DNA from: Beroe ovata
Lineage: Eukaryota > Ctenophora > Nuda > Beroida > Beroidae
Assembly: GCA_946803715.1 (NCBI GenBank)
Contig: CAMPET010000065.1
Coordinates: 157,060-221,059 of the forward strand
Length of the DNA: 64,000 nucleotides
Reading direction: 5' to 3'
In this document: positions 13,421 to 23,303 of the stretch, one piece after another
Numbering within the stretch: position 1 is the stretch's first letter
Layout of the letters: each line of letters starts with the position of its first letter
Translations under genes and position numbers: made by a program
The notes under the pieces: model-generated
The model's database searches: none
Told to the model about the DNA's origin: nothing
What the model saw: only the letters and a program-made list of their open reading frames with translations

Positions 13421-13535
13421 ACAACAAAAAGAAGTTTTGCATTATTACATTGAATTCATAAAAATCGAATGGTATTTTGATTCATCTTTGCAGTCGCCAA
13501 TTTTTTTAAATTTAGCCTTTAGATTTGCTTCACAT

Positions 13536-13916
13536 GATTGAGCATTGTAGACACTAGACAGTGATACCAAGTCAACTGAATCAAACCCACACACTTTTTC
13601 ACCACAAATCTACTGACAGTTTCAAGACATTATAGTCTCTTCTTCTGTGTTCTGAGATGAGATGAAAACAGGGTGAATATAGTGCTTTGATTTATTTTCA
13701 TGTCAGATTTTTGTTTAACTCCATTTTAAAATGTAATGATGGGTTTGAAACTTATCAACACTACTTATTACAATAATATTTGAGAAGTGAGGGCCACACT
13801 TTGTGGAAATCCTGAAGAAGAGACTAGAATGTCTTGAAACTGTCAGTAGATTTGTGGTGAAAAAGTGTGTGGGTTTGATTCAATTGACTTTGTATCACTG
13901 TCTACAATGTTCAATC
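13536..13916. mobile_element. Foldback element with about 105-bp inverted arms
   Basis: The left arm 13536-13645 (gattgagcattgtagaca at its tip) and the right arm 13813-13916 (tctacaatgttcaatc at its tip) are long imperfect reverse complements around an AT-rich centre of about 165 bp. There is no ORF. Part of the centre (aacttatcaacactacttat) reappears in reverse orientation near 42290, which marks a second, degraded copy. This fits a non-autonomous foldback or MITE element. Confidence 0.8.
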
Positions 13917-14336
13917 ATCTGAGCCATAATGATGATTGATAACAATAATAAATTAAACTTTTATATTATAGTGGCACATCAACTTATATCAATGCACAGC
14001 TGTGCCAGGAAAACTAGTTGTCAGCAAAAATAATGATGGATAAAATAACATTTTCAATTCCTTTTCATGTAAAAAATCTCACGAGTTGGTAATGTTATTA
14101 TGTATAGTTACTTTCCTTCAATCTTTTCTTAACAGATTGAGGTTTCGGAGATAACTTGGGGTCAGTTGTTTCACTGGTTCTAATTGACTTGTTTCACTCA
14201 AGGACCTATAATAATGCTAAATTCTGTTTGGATTGAATTCACTTTAAGACATCATTTCTATAGCCATAATATTGTTATTGTTCTATTTTCATTTTATGTG
14301 GAGCTTATTAACTACAGGCTTTTCTTCAGGTTTGCT

Positions 14337-15608
14337 ATGCCCTTTGATAAAAAAGATACTGACTCACCTGAGACAGCCACAGTAGTCATCACTGCTGAAT
14401 GTGAGTTACGTTTTGAAGTTGAAAGTGATGAAGTATCTCTTGTTCTTGTTGATGGACAAGCAGAAATTTTTGGCACAGAGATTCCTGTTAACAAGGTTTA
14501 CACATTTGTGCCTGGCTTGAGTATTGCAGTTTTCTCATGGAGAGGATGCAGGGTTAAAATCACTGGAAACTGTAATCGTTACACCAGTAAACAAACCCCA
14601 ATGGTTGTCTATCTGCAAACTCATGGTGCTCTACAACAGATGAGGAATAATGCTGAGAGAGATAACAAAGATGGGCCAAGGATTTTAGTTGTTGGTCCTC
14701 AAGATGTTGGTAAATCAACACTCTGTAGACTCATATGCAATTATGCCGTGAGAATGAAGCAGCAGCCAGTTTATGTTGATTTGGATGTTGGCCAGGGCTG
14801 CATTGGTATTCCAGGATCTGTGGGTGCCCTGTTCTTGGAAAGACAAGCCGACGTTGAGGAATCTTTTACTGAGCAACTGCCTGTTGTTTATCATTTTGGG
14901 TATAATGTACCAGATGCTAATTGGGGGCTGTATAATGAACATGCTAAGAAAATAGCTGAGGATATTGAAAAAAGGTTTGAAATTAGTCCCAAAGCAAGGT
15001 ATAGTGGATTTGTTGTGAATACATGTGGATATGTTACTGGTGATGGATATAAGTTTATCAAAGATGCTGTTGACATTTTCAAAATTAACTGCATTCTAGT
15101 GATCGATCATGAGCGTGTATTCAATGATCTGCAACGTGATATTCCTGAATCTAAAGCCACATCAATCTTACTTCCAAAGAGCGGTGGTGTCATAAAGAGG
15201 ACAGTCCCTTGCAGGAAGAGAACTCGTGAAAATAGAGTCAAGCAATATTTCTACGGATTCAGGAGACCTCTTAATCCATTCATATTCAATATCAGTTTTG
15301 ATGAAATTGAAATTTACAAAATTGGATCTATGGAAGTAAGTGACTCCCTTCTACCGATTAACAAAGTTGAGGATGTGAAAAACAAGCTCCAAGTAGTCAG
15401 GGTTGAGATTGATAATGAACTTCTTCACACAGTCCTGAGCTTAGTTTTCAATGAGCCACCAGATTTGTTGTGTTCCACGGTTGCTGGATTCATTGTCGTG
15501 AAAGATGTGGACATGGAAAATAGGCAAATCAACGTTCTGGCCCCAGCACCATATCCGTTACCACATAGAGTATGTTTAATCAGTGAAACGAAGTTTAACG
15601 ACGCATGA
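14337..15608 (+). CDS. CLP1: CLP1 polynucleotide 5'-hydroxyl kinase, pre-mRNA cleavage factor II subunit
   Basis: Single-exon frame of 423 aa, very close to the usual length of animal CLP1. CLP1 is a nuclear ATP-dependent RNA 5' kinase acting in mRNA 3'-end formation (with PCF11) and in tRNA splicing. The order is an N-terminal beta domain (ELRFEVES, about residues 23-30), a Walker A loop GPQDVGKST at 120-128, VDLDVGQG at 147-154, VNTCGYV near 227-233, LLPKSGG at 278-284, YFYGFR near 304-309, and a C-terminal domain ending near 423. The frame is open for 51 codons upstream, but a polypyrimidine tract and AG (14328-14329) lie just before this ATG. I therefore take 14337 as the start and expect a 5' UTR exon upstream. 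A poly(A) signal aataaa lies at 15622-15627. Confidence 0.95.
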   Translation: MPFDKKDTDSPETATVVITAECELRFEVESDEVSLVLVDGQAEIFGTEIPVNKVYTFVPGLSIAVFSWRGCRVKITGNCNRYTSKQTPMVVYLQTHGALQQMRNNAERDNKDGPRILVVGPQDVGKSTLCRLICNYAVRMKQQPVYVDLDVGQGCIGIPGSVGALFLERQADVEESFTEQLPVVYHFGYNVPDANWGLYNEHAKKIAEDIEKRFEISPKARYSGFVVNTCGYVTGDGYKFIKDAVDIFKINCILVIDHERVFNDLQRDIPESKATSILLPKSGGVIKRTVPCRKRTRENRVKQYFYGFRRPLNPFIFNISFDEIEIYKIGSMEVSDSLLPINKVEDVKNKLQVVRVEIDNELLHTVLSLVFNEPPDLLCSTVAGFIVVKDVDMENRQINVLAPAPYPLPHRVCLISETKFNDA

Positions 15609-15884
15609 ATTTTGATATTTTAATAAATTATGGCATCAGATAGAATGTGTAAGACATTACATGTGATCCCGATCTTTCATAATATACAGTATGACATCAA
15701 ATGAAAATATACCTAGTATTTTATTTAATACTACCCCCAATGCTGTGAAAGTTCTTTGAGTAACACTACTAGCAACTCTTTTGTGAGTGGTTAAAGCAGA
15801 AATTGAATGAAAATAATAGGGCATGATGTAGCACCATTGTTGTCTCCACAGTTCTTTTGTTAGCCCCTTCCCCTCGCAGCAGCG

Positions 15885-18819
15885 ATGAACATAATGTCCA
15901 AAAACAAGAAGGTGAAGACAACGGCACCCAATCCGCCGTCACGTGGTCCGATTGTGAATGATGTTCGGGAGCGGAGACTTATGAAGGAACTCCAGGACAT
16001 CACAACCAATGCCACGACATTCACAGTTGAGCTGGTGAACGACAACCTCTTTGAATGGCATGTATGTAATAATCTAGTACCTACCCAAAATTAGGTGTGA
16101 CAATCAAATCTAGTATATTAGGAACATATATCTGTTGTTTGATGACATGGTACCAAGAATTTCTGTGATTGAATCCCTAGTCCAATGCCTGATTCTCATA
16201 GCTCAACACCCGATACCCTAGTATAAATTCACATTGCACATTTTATCCCTCATTGAACACCGTTTTCAGGTGAAACTCCACACAGTCGACAAGGATAGTC
16301 ATCTTGCGGAGGGAATGCGGAAAAACAACATTTCCTACATTCTCCTCAACATGACATTCCCAGAAAACTTCCCCTTCGCGCCGCCATTTGTCAGAGTAGT
16401 GGCTCCCATAGTGGAGGGTGGCTACGTGTTGGACGGTGGCGCTCTCTGTCTCGAGCTTCTTACTCCCACTGTACGTGAAATTCTCTTTTTGAGCTTCACT
16501 GTACTGTACACGTCACTGTACAGTGCAAGTGTATGTGTTATATGCTGTACAGTACACACTACACATCACTGTACAGTACATGTCACTGTACAGTACACGT
16601 CACTGTACAGTGCAAGTGTATGTGTTATATGCTGTACAGTACACATCACTGTACAGTACATGTCACTGTACAGTACACGTCACTGTACAGTGTAAGTGAA
16701 TGTGTCACGTGCTGTACAGTACACTACACCTCTCCGTAAAGTACATGTCACTGTACAGTACACGTCACTGTACAGTACACGTCACTGTACAGTGCAAGTG
16801 TATGTGTTATATGCTGTACAGTACACACTACACATCACTGTGCAGTACATGTCACTGTACAGTGCAAGTGTCCCAAGTGTATGTGTTATATGCTGTACAG
16901 TACACCTCACTGTACAGTACATTTCACTGTACAGTACACCTCTCCGTAAAGTACACGTCACTGTTCAGTACACGTCACTGTACATTTCGCGTCACTATAC
17001 AGTACACGTCACTGTACATTACACGTCACTTATCATCACGTCATATCATCTCTCGCTCGCTCTCTAAATAATCACGTCACATCATTGATTGCTCTACGCT
17101 TTGCTAATTGTCTTCTTTCTGCGCACATATCTTAGCTGATCGTCAATGCACGTCACTGACTTGCTGTGTGACGAACGTTCCTTCATTGTACATTCCTTAT
17201 TAACATTTTGTTTGCGTGACGATAATAAAGTACATCGTTGACTAGGATTAATCACTCCGAATCAGTTCTAGAGAAAACTAGACTATAGGTAGTCAGTTTA
17301 TAATGACAGCATGGCATGTTCAATACAGATATTGGTGGTGTCATTGTGTCATACTGCCATGTTGTGGTGCTTTCAAGAGACCGTCTTCTCAAATTCAAGA
17401 CCGTTCCCTAAAGGGAAATCACACATTCCCTGCAGTAGCTGAAATAGGCATGATTGAATTCAGCAAGCGTTGATATGTGTGTCTCGTGCTCCTATATAAT
17501 ATTATATGCGTCAGCCATAGCACAGTGTTTTATTCGGCAATTTGGATGGGGGTTTTCACCTCCCAAACACGCTTCCGTGCGTCAACTGTCATTGTGACTC
17601 AAATATTATGTCAAATTGAGAGGTCTGACTTCATGCTACGTCGGGACTCATGAATAGTTGTGTGTGTCTGTGTGCGTGTCTGTGTGGATGTGTGTGTCTG
17701 TGTGTGTGCGCGTACTGTGTACTGCGTATGTGTGGCTGTGTGCGCGTGTATGTGAGTGTGGCTGTGTGCGGGTGTATGTGAGTGTGTCTGTGTATGTCTG
17801 TGCGTAATGTGTATGTGTGTGCGTGTGTCTGTGACTAACTATGTGAATGTACCTGTGTATTCGTGTGTTTGTGTGTGTATGCTGTGTATGTGTGTGTCCG
17901 TGTCTGTGCGTAATGTGTATGTGTGTGTCTGTCTGTCTGTGTGTGTCTGTCTGTGTGTGTCTGTCTGTGTCTGTACGTAATATGTATGTGTGTGCGTGTG
18001 TCTGTGACCAACTTTGTGAATGTACCTGTGTATTCGTGTGTGTATGTTACTTACTTGTATGTGTGTGTGCTGTGTACTGCGTATGTGTGGCTGTGTGTGT
18101 GAGTCTGTGAGTGAGTTTGTGTGTCTACTGTACATGGACATGTTTGTTTGAGCAAGAGATTCACCACATTGGGTTGGGATGGGACTTTAGCAAGCAGTAA
18201 TCTGTAAAATATATACAGCATGTGTGATGTGCGTGTGTTGGTATACTGCCTTGTGACTTGTACACACAACACATAGTGTACCTATTATGTGTATTTGTAT
18301 ACGCAGTATTTTATAACATGTTTATGAGTGAATTTCATATCCTGTGTTATATATGTGATTCTACACTATGATTTGTGATGTATTTTGCTATTTTACTCAA
18401 GAATTATGTAAAGCTGTATGTAAAGCCATAATGAAAACTTCAGTAAGGTGACTTTCCACAATACACAAATAGAACAAACGTAGCTCCTCTCTTCATACCA
18501 ATCTCACAGTTTTTCAGTCCCCTTGTTTCACCCTCCCTAACTGTTGTATCTCTCTAACTCTCACTGCTGTGTCCCCCCTTTTTCCCTGTTATCCCATGCA
18601 TTCCGCTCTCTCTCATACCCTCCTCCCCAGGGCTGGACTGCAGCCTACACTATCGAGGCAATCGTCACGCAGGTCGGATCAGCACTGATCAAGGGTAACG
18701 CAAAAATCGCCAAGGATGGACGCAAATTCTCCCTCAAGGCGGCGCAATCATCCTACAAATCCCTTATCAAAACACATGAGAAATACGGCTGGGTTACGCC
18801 ACCTAAAGCAGAGGGCTAA
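15885..18819 (+). CDS. UBE2Q-family ubiquitin-conjugating enzyme (E2)
   Basis: Three exons, 15885-16061, 16270-16470 and 18631-18819, join in phase 0 to give 188 aa. The protein is an E2 of the UBE2Q1/UBE2Q2/UBE2QL1 type and should accept ubiquitin from E1 on a cysteine and pass it to substrates. Diagnostic blocks are RLMKELQDI (31-39), [14 protein letters not shown] (46-59), [10 protein letters not shown] (near 94-103), [15 protein letters not shown] with the catalytic Cys at about 119, and [11 protein letters not shown] near the C-terminus. As in the family, there is no canonical HPN motif. The length is closest to the short UBE2QL1 form, so the long N-terminal RWD part of UBE2Q1/2 is absent. 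The start 276 bp after CLP1 follows two possible AG acceptors; Met4 is an alternative. Intron 2 is 2.16 kb and full of tandem repeats. Confidence 0.93.
16499..17030. repeat. 17-bp palindromic minisatellite in UBE2Q-like intron 2
   Basis: More than 20 units of cactgtacagtacacgt and variants. The centre tgtacagtaca is nearly self-complementary, so either strand could form strings of hairpins. A longer unit containing gcaagtgtatgtgttatatg is interspersed three to four times. Confidence 0.9.
17655..18130. repeat. TG-rich compound microsatellite
   Basis: About 470 bp of TG, TGTC and TGCG units with partial internal duplication (the phrase containing gtgaatgtacctgtgtattcg occurs twice). It lies in UBE2Q-like intron 2. 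Long frames here, rich in Cys/Val or His/Thr, are repeat artefacts. Confidence 0.9.
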
Positions 18820-20899
18820 TTCCCCCCGCCGCCCTTAGCCGCCCTGGAATTTGCTTATTATTCCGGAGTCGGTGATGTGTCTTGCAGAGAAGTAGAAAGA
18901 TAAAATGGGAATGAGAGAGAGTGAGCCAAGAGGAAAATATGACTGTTTTAGTTGTACAGTGAAAATCTATTCTATATTCAAAGGGTGAGAGCGTCCCTCC
19001 AATTTCCATGCTATTCAAGTCCGGTCGGAAACAGCTGTTACCGTTCTCGGCTTATTATCGTTTAATGTTTGATTTTAGTTCAAGAATTTCGTTTATTTCT
19101 GTTATGGAAGGTACTTTATTTGATGGTCTTATTTGGCTTTCTGAAGGTGGCAAGGTGGCAAGTATCGTTCTCGGAATACCGAGCTATTTGTTTTGAGTAC
19201 ATGACAATAGATAATGGGTTTTAATATTTGTAAATTGTATGCGTATTAGCTTTGCAAATTTGATATTCCATGTAGTGAAAGACTACAAAATTAGTTACAA
19301 ATCTTACTGCAGAATATTACTATGTGCGATACTTCGCATAAAAAGGGTTTCGAATGCGAATATCTGAATATATCAACATAGCATAGCCCCGTAAAAATAT
19401 TATATTCTCTCATTGTTTACGGGCATGGGGCAGAGTTTGAAGGTTAGAAACGATTGGAATGAGTAATGAATGCGAACCACGAAAAATATTTTCCTTATTT
19501 GGTGATTCATAGCATTGTGTTTGCTGGATGAATCTCTTATTACAGAAGATCGAAACATGTAGATAAAGGTGCATCGAGCATTACTAATTAGTGATTACTT
19601 TAAGCGCATCCCAAGGTGTACATAAACTTGACTGGCATTGAATTGACTATTAATTAATAACTTGATGTTTAATGTAGTTAGCATGTGTGTGTGTGTGTTT
19701 CTGTAAGCTTGTTATTGGATTCAGTTGAAAATATATGAGTTTTACTTATGAGTTCATTTTTTCGACATCACATTTTGACGGTTTGAAGCGTCTCATGACG
19801 CCGTAACGAATGTCGACAGGCAGTGAAATTGAATAATAGCCGTGATATTAATTTGATGTTCAAAAACCGTAATGAAATGTCATTCTATATGCGTCCCCTC
19901 GCAACACAATGATTTGTGAATTTATTCATACTCACAATATTTCTCTATCGTCATATTTGTTGAACGATAGTAATATGAAGTCATAATCTGAAGGAAATAA
20001 CTTCTAAGTCATCACATGAGGATAAACATAACGTCATAACTGCGAATAGCACAGTTTACGATGTTTAGAGATAGTTGTATCTCTGCAAGTTACCACACAA
20101 GAGCTCCTATACCACACACTGTATTTGTAATGAGTACTCCTTAACATGGTACACAGTACAGCGTAAAACGTAGATGAAGTGTCATTTTGTTGTTGAAAGT
20201 TCGTATTTACGTGTGACGCGATCGACGATCACTAATTTTGTGTTATGTCAGCATTGATAGAATACAATAGTGTTTACGGAGCAGGCCGCGCGCGCGCAAG
20301 GTGCACGGCCGTATTATTTGGACAGGATATCGACCAATTGCTAATACGGAAGACGTTGATGATTGTTGTTCAAATGAATACGATAGTGTATCTAGGAAAC
20401 ACATTAATTGACATGTCTGCATACAAAATGGTAGCTTACAGAAAATTTTTATCACTAAACGTCCTTTTTGCAAGATAACAAAAGTTTAACGGAAACAGTT
20501 TATCTTCTGGCGAACAACCACTACAAATAAATATTTAGTTATTTCAATCAGGTAAAATCATCATCGGTTACCATATAAAATGAATCAGCCTACGTTTATA
20601 AAACATATCAGCTACGATAATCGCACTATTTGAACAAAAAACTGTGTTGATGAAGCCTGTTTTGGTGTAATACAATATTATTCGGTACACATTTCCCATT
20701 CTCTCATTTTTGAAAATTGGAACTGGTCCAGATTGTGAGATAGAATTATCTAGACATGAAAATAATAACATATCGACTGCATTATCATCGAAATGGTGCT
20801 ATAATTGCATGAAACAACGGGGTAATAATTTACAGTTGGTTTAATGTGCACACTACATTAAAACATGTGAGTGTATACGTTCTGTCGTTCTGTTATACA
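18820..20899. other. Intergenic region, no gene recognised
   Basis: AT-rich sequence between the convergent 3' ends of the UBE2Q-like gene (plus) and the phosphatase (minus). A short TG tract lies near 19684 and a short gcgcgcgc patch near 20286. I find no exon with supported splice sites and no RNA gene. Confidence 0.6.
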
Positions 20900-22924
20900 T
20901 TAAGATGTGTCTATGCGTATGGTTCGTATTTTGTTCCTATCTGCTAGTATACACGCCGCCTGGTTAGTTCCTCCGCAATAGCCAGATGATGAAAACACTG
21001 TCAGCAGCTTGCCGTTTTGCTGGACCTGAGGCGCGCGCAATGCGGTTAAGTCAATGCGGCACATTACAACTTTGTGACGATATAACAAGATATATGGATA
21101 ATCACACACCTGGAAACCCGCTTGTTTCACTTCGTGCGCTCTGATAACATGCGATAACTTGTTCCGCTCGAGGAACGCCTCCAGCGCCTCCCGAGACCAG
21201 AGGTAAGCCGTCCCCCGCCGGTGATTATTGACAAACCCGCCCGAGTCCACGACCGTTTCACGGGTTTGGGCATCTAGTTCGTCTTCCCTGGAGAGGGGTG
21301 ATATGGGATAATGGGACACTCAGTCATGGTTCTTTATGATAGTTTTTTAAACTTCGCAACACTCAAAACAATTAACAATACTTCTAACAATGAATCGCTT
21401 ATTACGAACGATTCATGATAATGATTCATTATGACGAGATAGGAGATGAACCAATACATACACCAAAGAAATCAAACAAACTAACAAGTTTTTGCCACTT
21501 CTCCGAGAAAGCTATAATACCTGAGTGGGTCGGACCACATGACTTCCCACGCGAGTGGTGATGTTTTCTCTGGATCTGGTAGGTCGTGTGGGATATCGTC
21601 GAAAACATTGAGATACCCGCCCCCGTTCTCAGGTGAGGGGATACCACCGTGAACACAGAATATCTGGGCGTGATGGGCCGTGGGGTTATTCTATAGTTTG
21701 AGGGGTTCAGGGCGACAGTAGAATCGGAAAGATGTGAAAATTCGAATATTTTCAGTATTATTTTATCAGTGCGGCGATTTGTGATGATGCAGGCAAACCG
21801 CAAAATAATTCTCCTTATTTTCATTCATGCATCAATGGGGAGAACCTGCTGATACCTTATTGTCTATTACAGCTGCGAGGGGTAGCGCATCGAAACATCG
21901 GTTTACAGCTTCCCAAACTTTAAGTCCCACGACCTGACCGAACTTTGACGTGCACTCTGTTTTGAATGTGAACATTTGCTGGATACTCCGCACTTCGTGA
22001 TTACCTGAACATTGATATTACGCTAGCAATTGTTCCGATGGTACCAAATCAGGGTTCAAAATGGGGGCGAAAATGGGGCACAAAGGGGGCAATTCGGGAA
22101 CATGTGTGTAGGAGACGGCTGAAAAAAGGAGCACAAAGGGTGCACAAAGAAGGCACAAAGGGGGAAGAAAGGGAGCACGTAAGGGGAAAAAGGTGGCGCC
22201 CAACTTTAGAGTACCTCTGATGAGGAAGAATTTCTGGGGAGCGATGAGTTTCTGAGCGAAGAGGTACGCCACGACCTCGAGTCCGTATTCTCCCCTGTCC
22301 ACATAGTCACCGAGAAAGAGGAAGTTACTAGGCGTGAGAACCGGACCCATTCGCCACAGCACCTGGTGTGGGGATGATCATTGGTGAGATTCTCATCAGC
22401 AGTGAGTGTCTCACTGAGGGTTCATAATAGCAACTGATTGTAGCAGAGAAATAAGGCATCGTCATTATGTTGCTGCGTCGTGAAGTTCAGTTGCGAAGTT
22501 TAGTTATGAAACTCATGTTATAAGCGTGATAGTTACCCTGATCATACCAAACCTTCTCGAATGCGATAAGATCGTGGAAGTTCCCGTGAACGTCTCCTAA
22601 GATATAAGTCGGACTGTGTATCTTGAGTAACCTAGGTTCCGCCACGAACACTTTCTGAACCTGATTTATAATAGTTCCACGTTTTGCATCGTTAATTGTT
22701 ACATAATCCACCATTTTGATAACACTGATTGGTCGAATATTTCAGTGGACAGCGGACATCGTGCCTACCTGCTCGGTGATGCTGAGCATACATGTGCCGA
22801 GAAGTGTGGGATCAACACAACCCCAACTGAATGCCGCCTTTGGTATGCCGTGGTTGTTCGGGTCGCTCTTTATGTGTCGCTCGAAATATCGTAATCCCGA
22901 CAACATTTCGTTAGGGTTGCTGTG
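20900..22924 (-). CDS. PPP-family Ser/Thr phosphatase catalytic region (probable C-terminal part of the EF-hand-PPP gene)
   Basis: Seven minus-strand exons join in phase to the stop: 22924-22769, 22660-22553, 22362-22215, 22004-21856, 21663-21521, 21287-21110, 21025-20900. They encode 335 aa of a metal-dependent PPP phosphatase with all catalytic motifs: GDVHGN, GDYVDRG, RGNHE (split by an intron), FCVHGG and VIRAHE. It should remove phosphate from Ser/Thr using two metal ions. It differs from PP1/PP2A by [12 protein letters not shown], a [11 protein letters not shown] loop, and SSSGYCGG where PP1 has SAPNYCGE. Residues before GDVHG ([15 protein letters not shown]) are not PP1-like. The first exon has no obvious start. 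It either continues from the exon at 34830-34695 (phase 0 to 0) or begins at a tiny exon MAHCS at 23169-23155. Confidence 0.85.
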
Positions 22925-23303
22925 CTGAAAATGGGAGGTGTGATTTAAATTTATTGATCTATGGATTAATTTATGAATTGAATGCGAGAATTTTTTTCAG
23001 ATACAGATTGTGATTGATTCTCGACTGGTTTCAAATCTTGCCCCGCCCTTGATATTGTTCGAAGTTCGAAGTAACCACTCTTATTCAATATTCAATATTG
23101 GACAGATCACGCTTACAATGGAAAACCCCTTTCATCATGAAATAACAAACTCACGCTACAATGCGCCATGTTTATTTTTATATCACAACAAGTTAGACAA
23201 TAGACACATGAAAATACAGATGAAGTCACAAAATATCATTCAAATGACTCAGAATATCTCTAGAAGATCTCGTAAAAATGGTGAAAAAATCAAAATCTTG
23301 CTA
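22925..23303. other. Gap between phosphatase exon and class C GPCR
   Basis: About 380 bp. On the minus strand it holds a polypyrimidine/TTTTCAG acceptor for the 22924 exon and a possible five-codon exon (ATG at 23169, donor gtgagt at 23154). Nothing else was recognised. Confidence 0.5.

Noticed and set aside
17756-18141. Cys/Val-rich and His/Thr-rich frames over TG repeats (also near 5.3, 7.9, 27.6 and 37.5 kb)
   Set aside because: Products of dinucleotide repeats read in any frame, with no splice, start or family support.
23155-23169. Five-codon first exon (MAHCS) for the phosphatase, with a good gtgagt donor
   Set aside because: In phase and possible, but such short exons are easy to find by chance. 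The continuation from the EF-hand exon explains both open ends. Kept as the main alternative.
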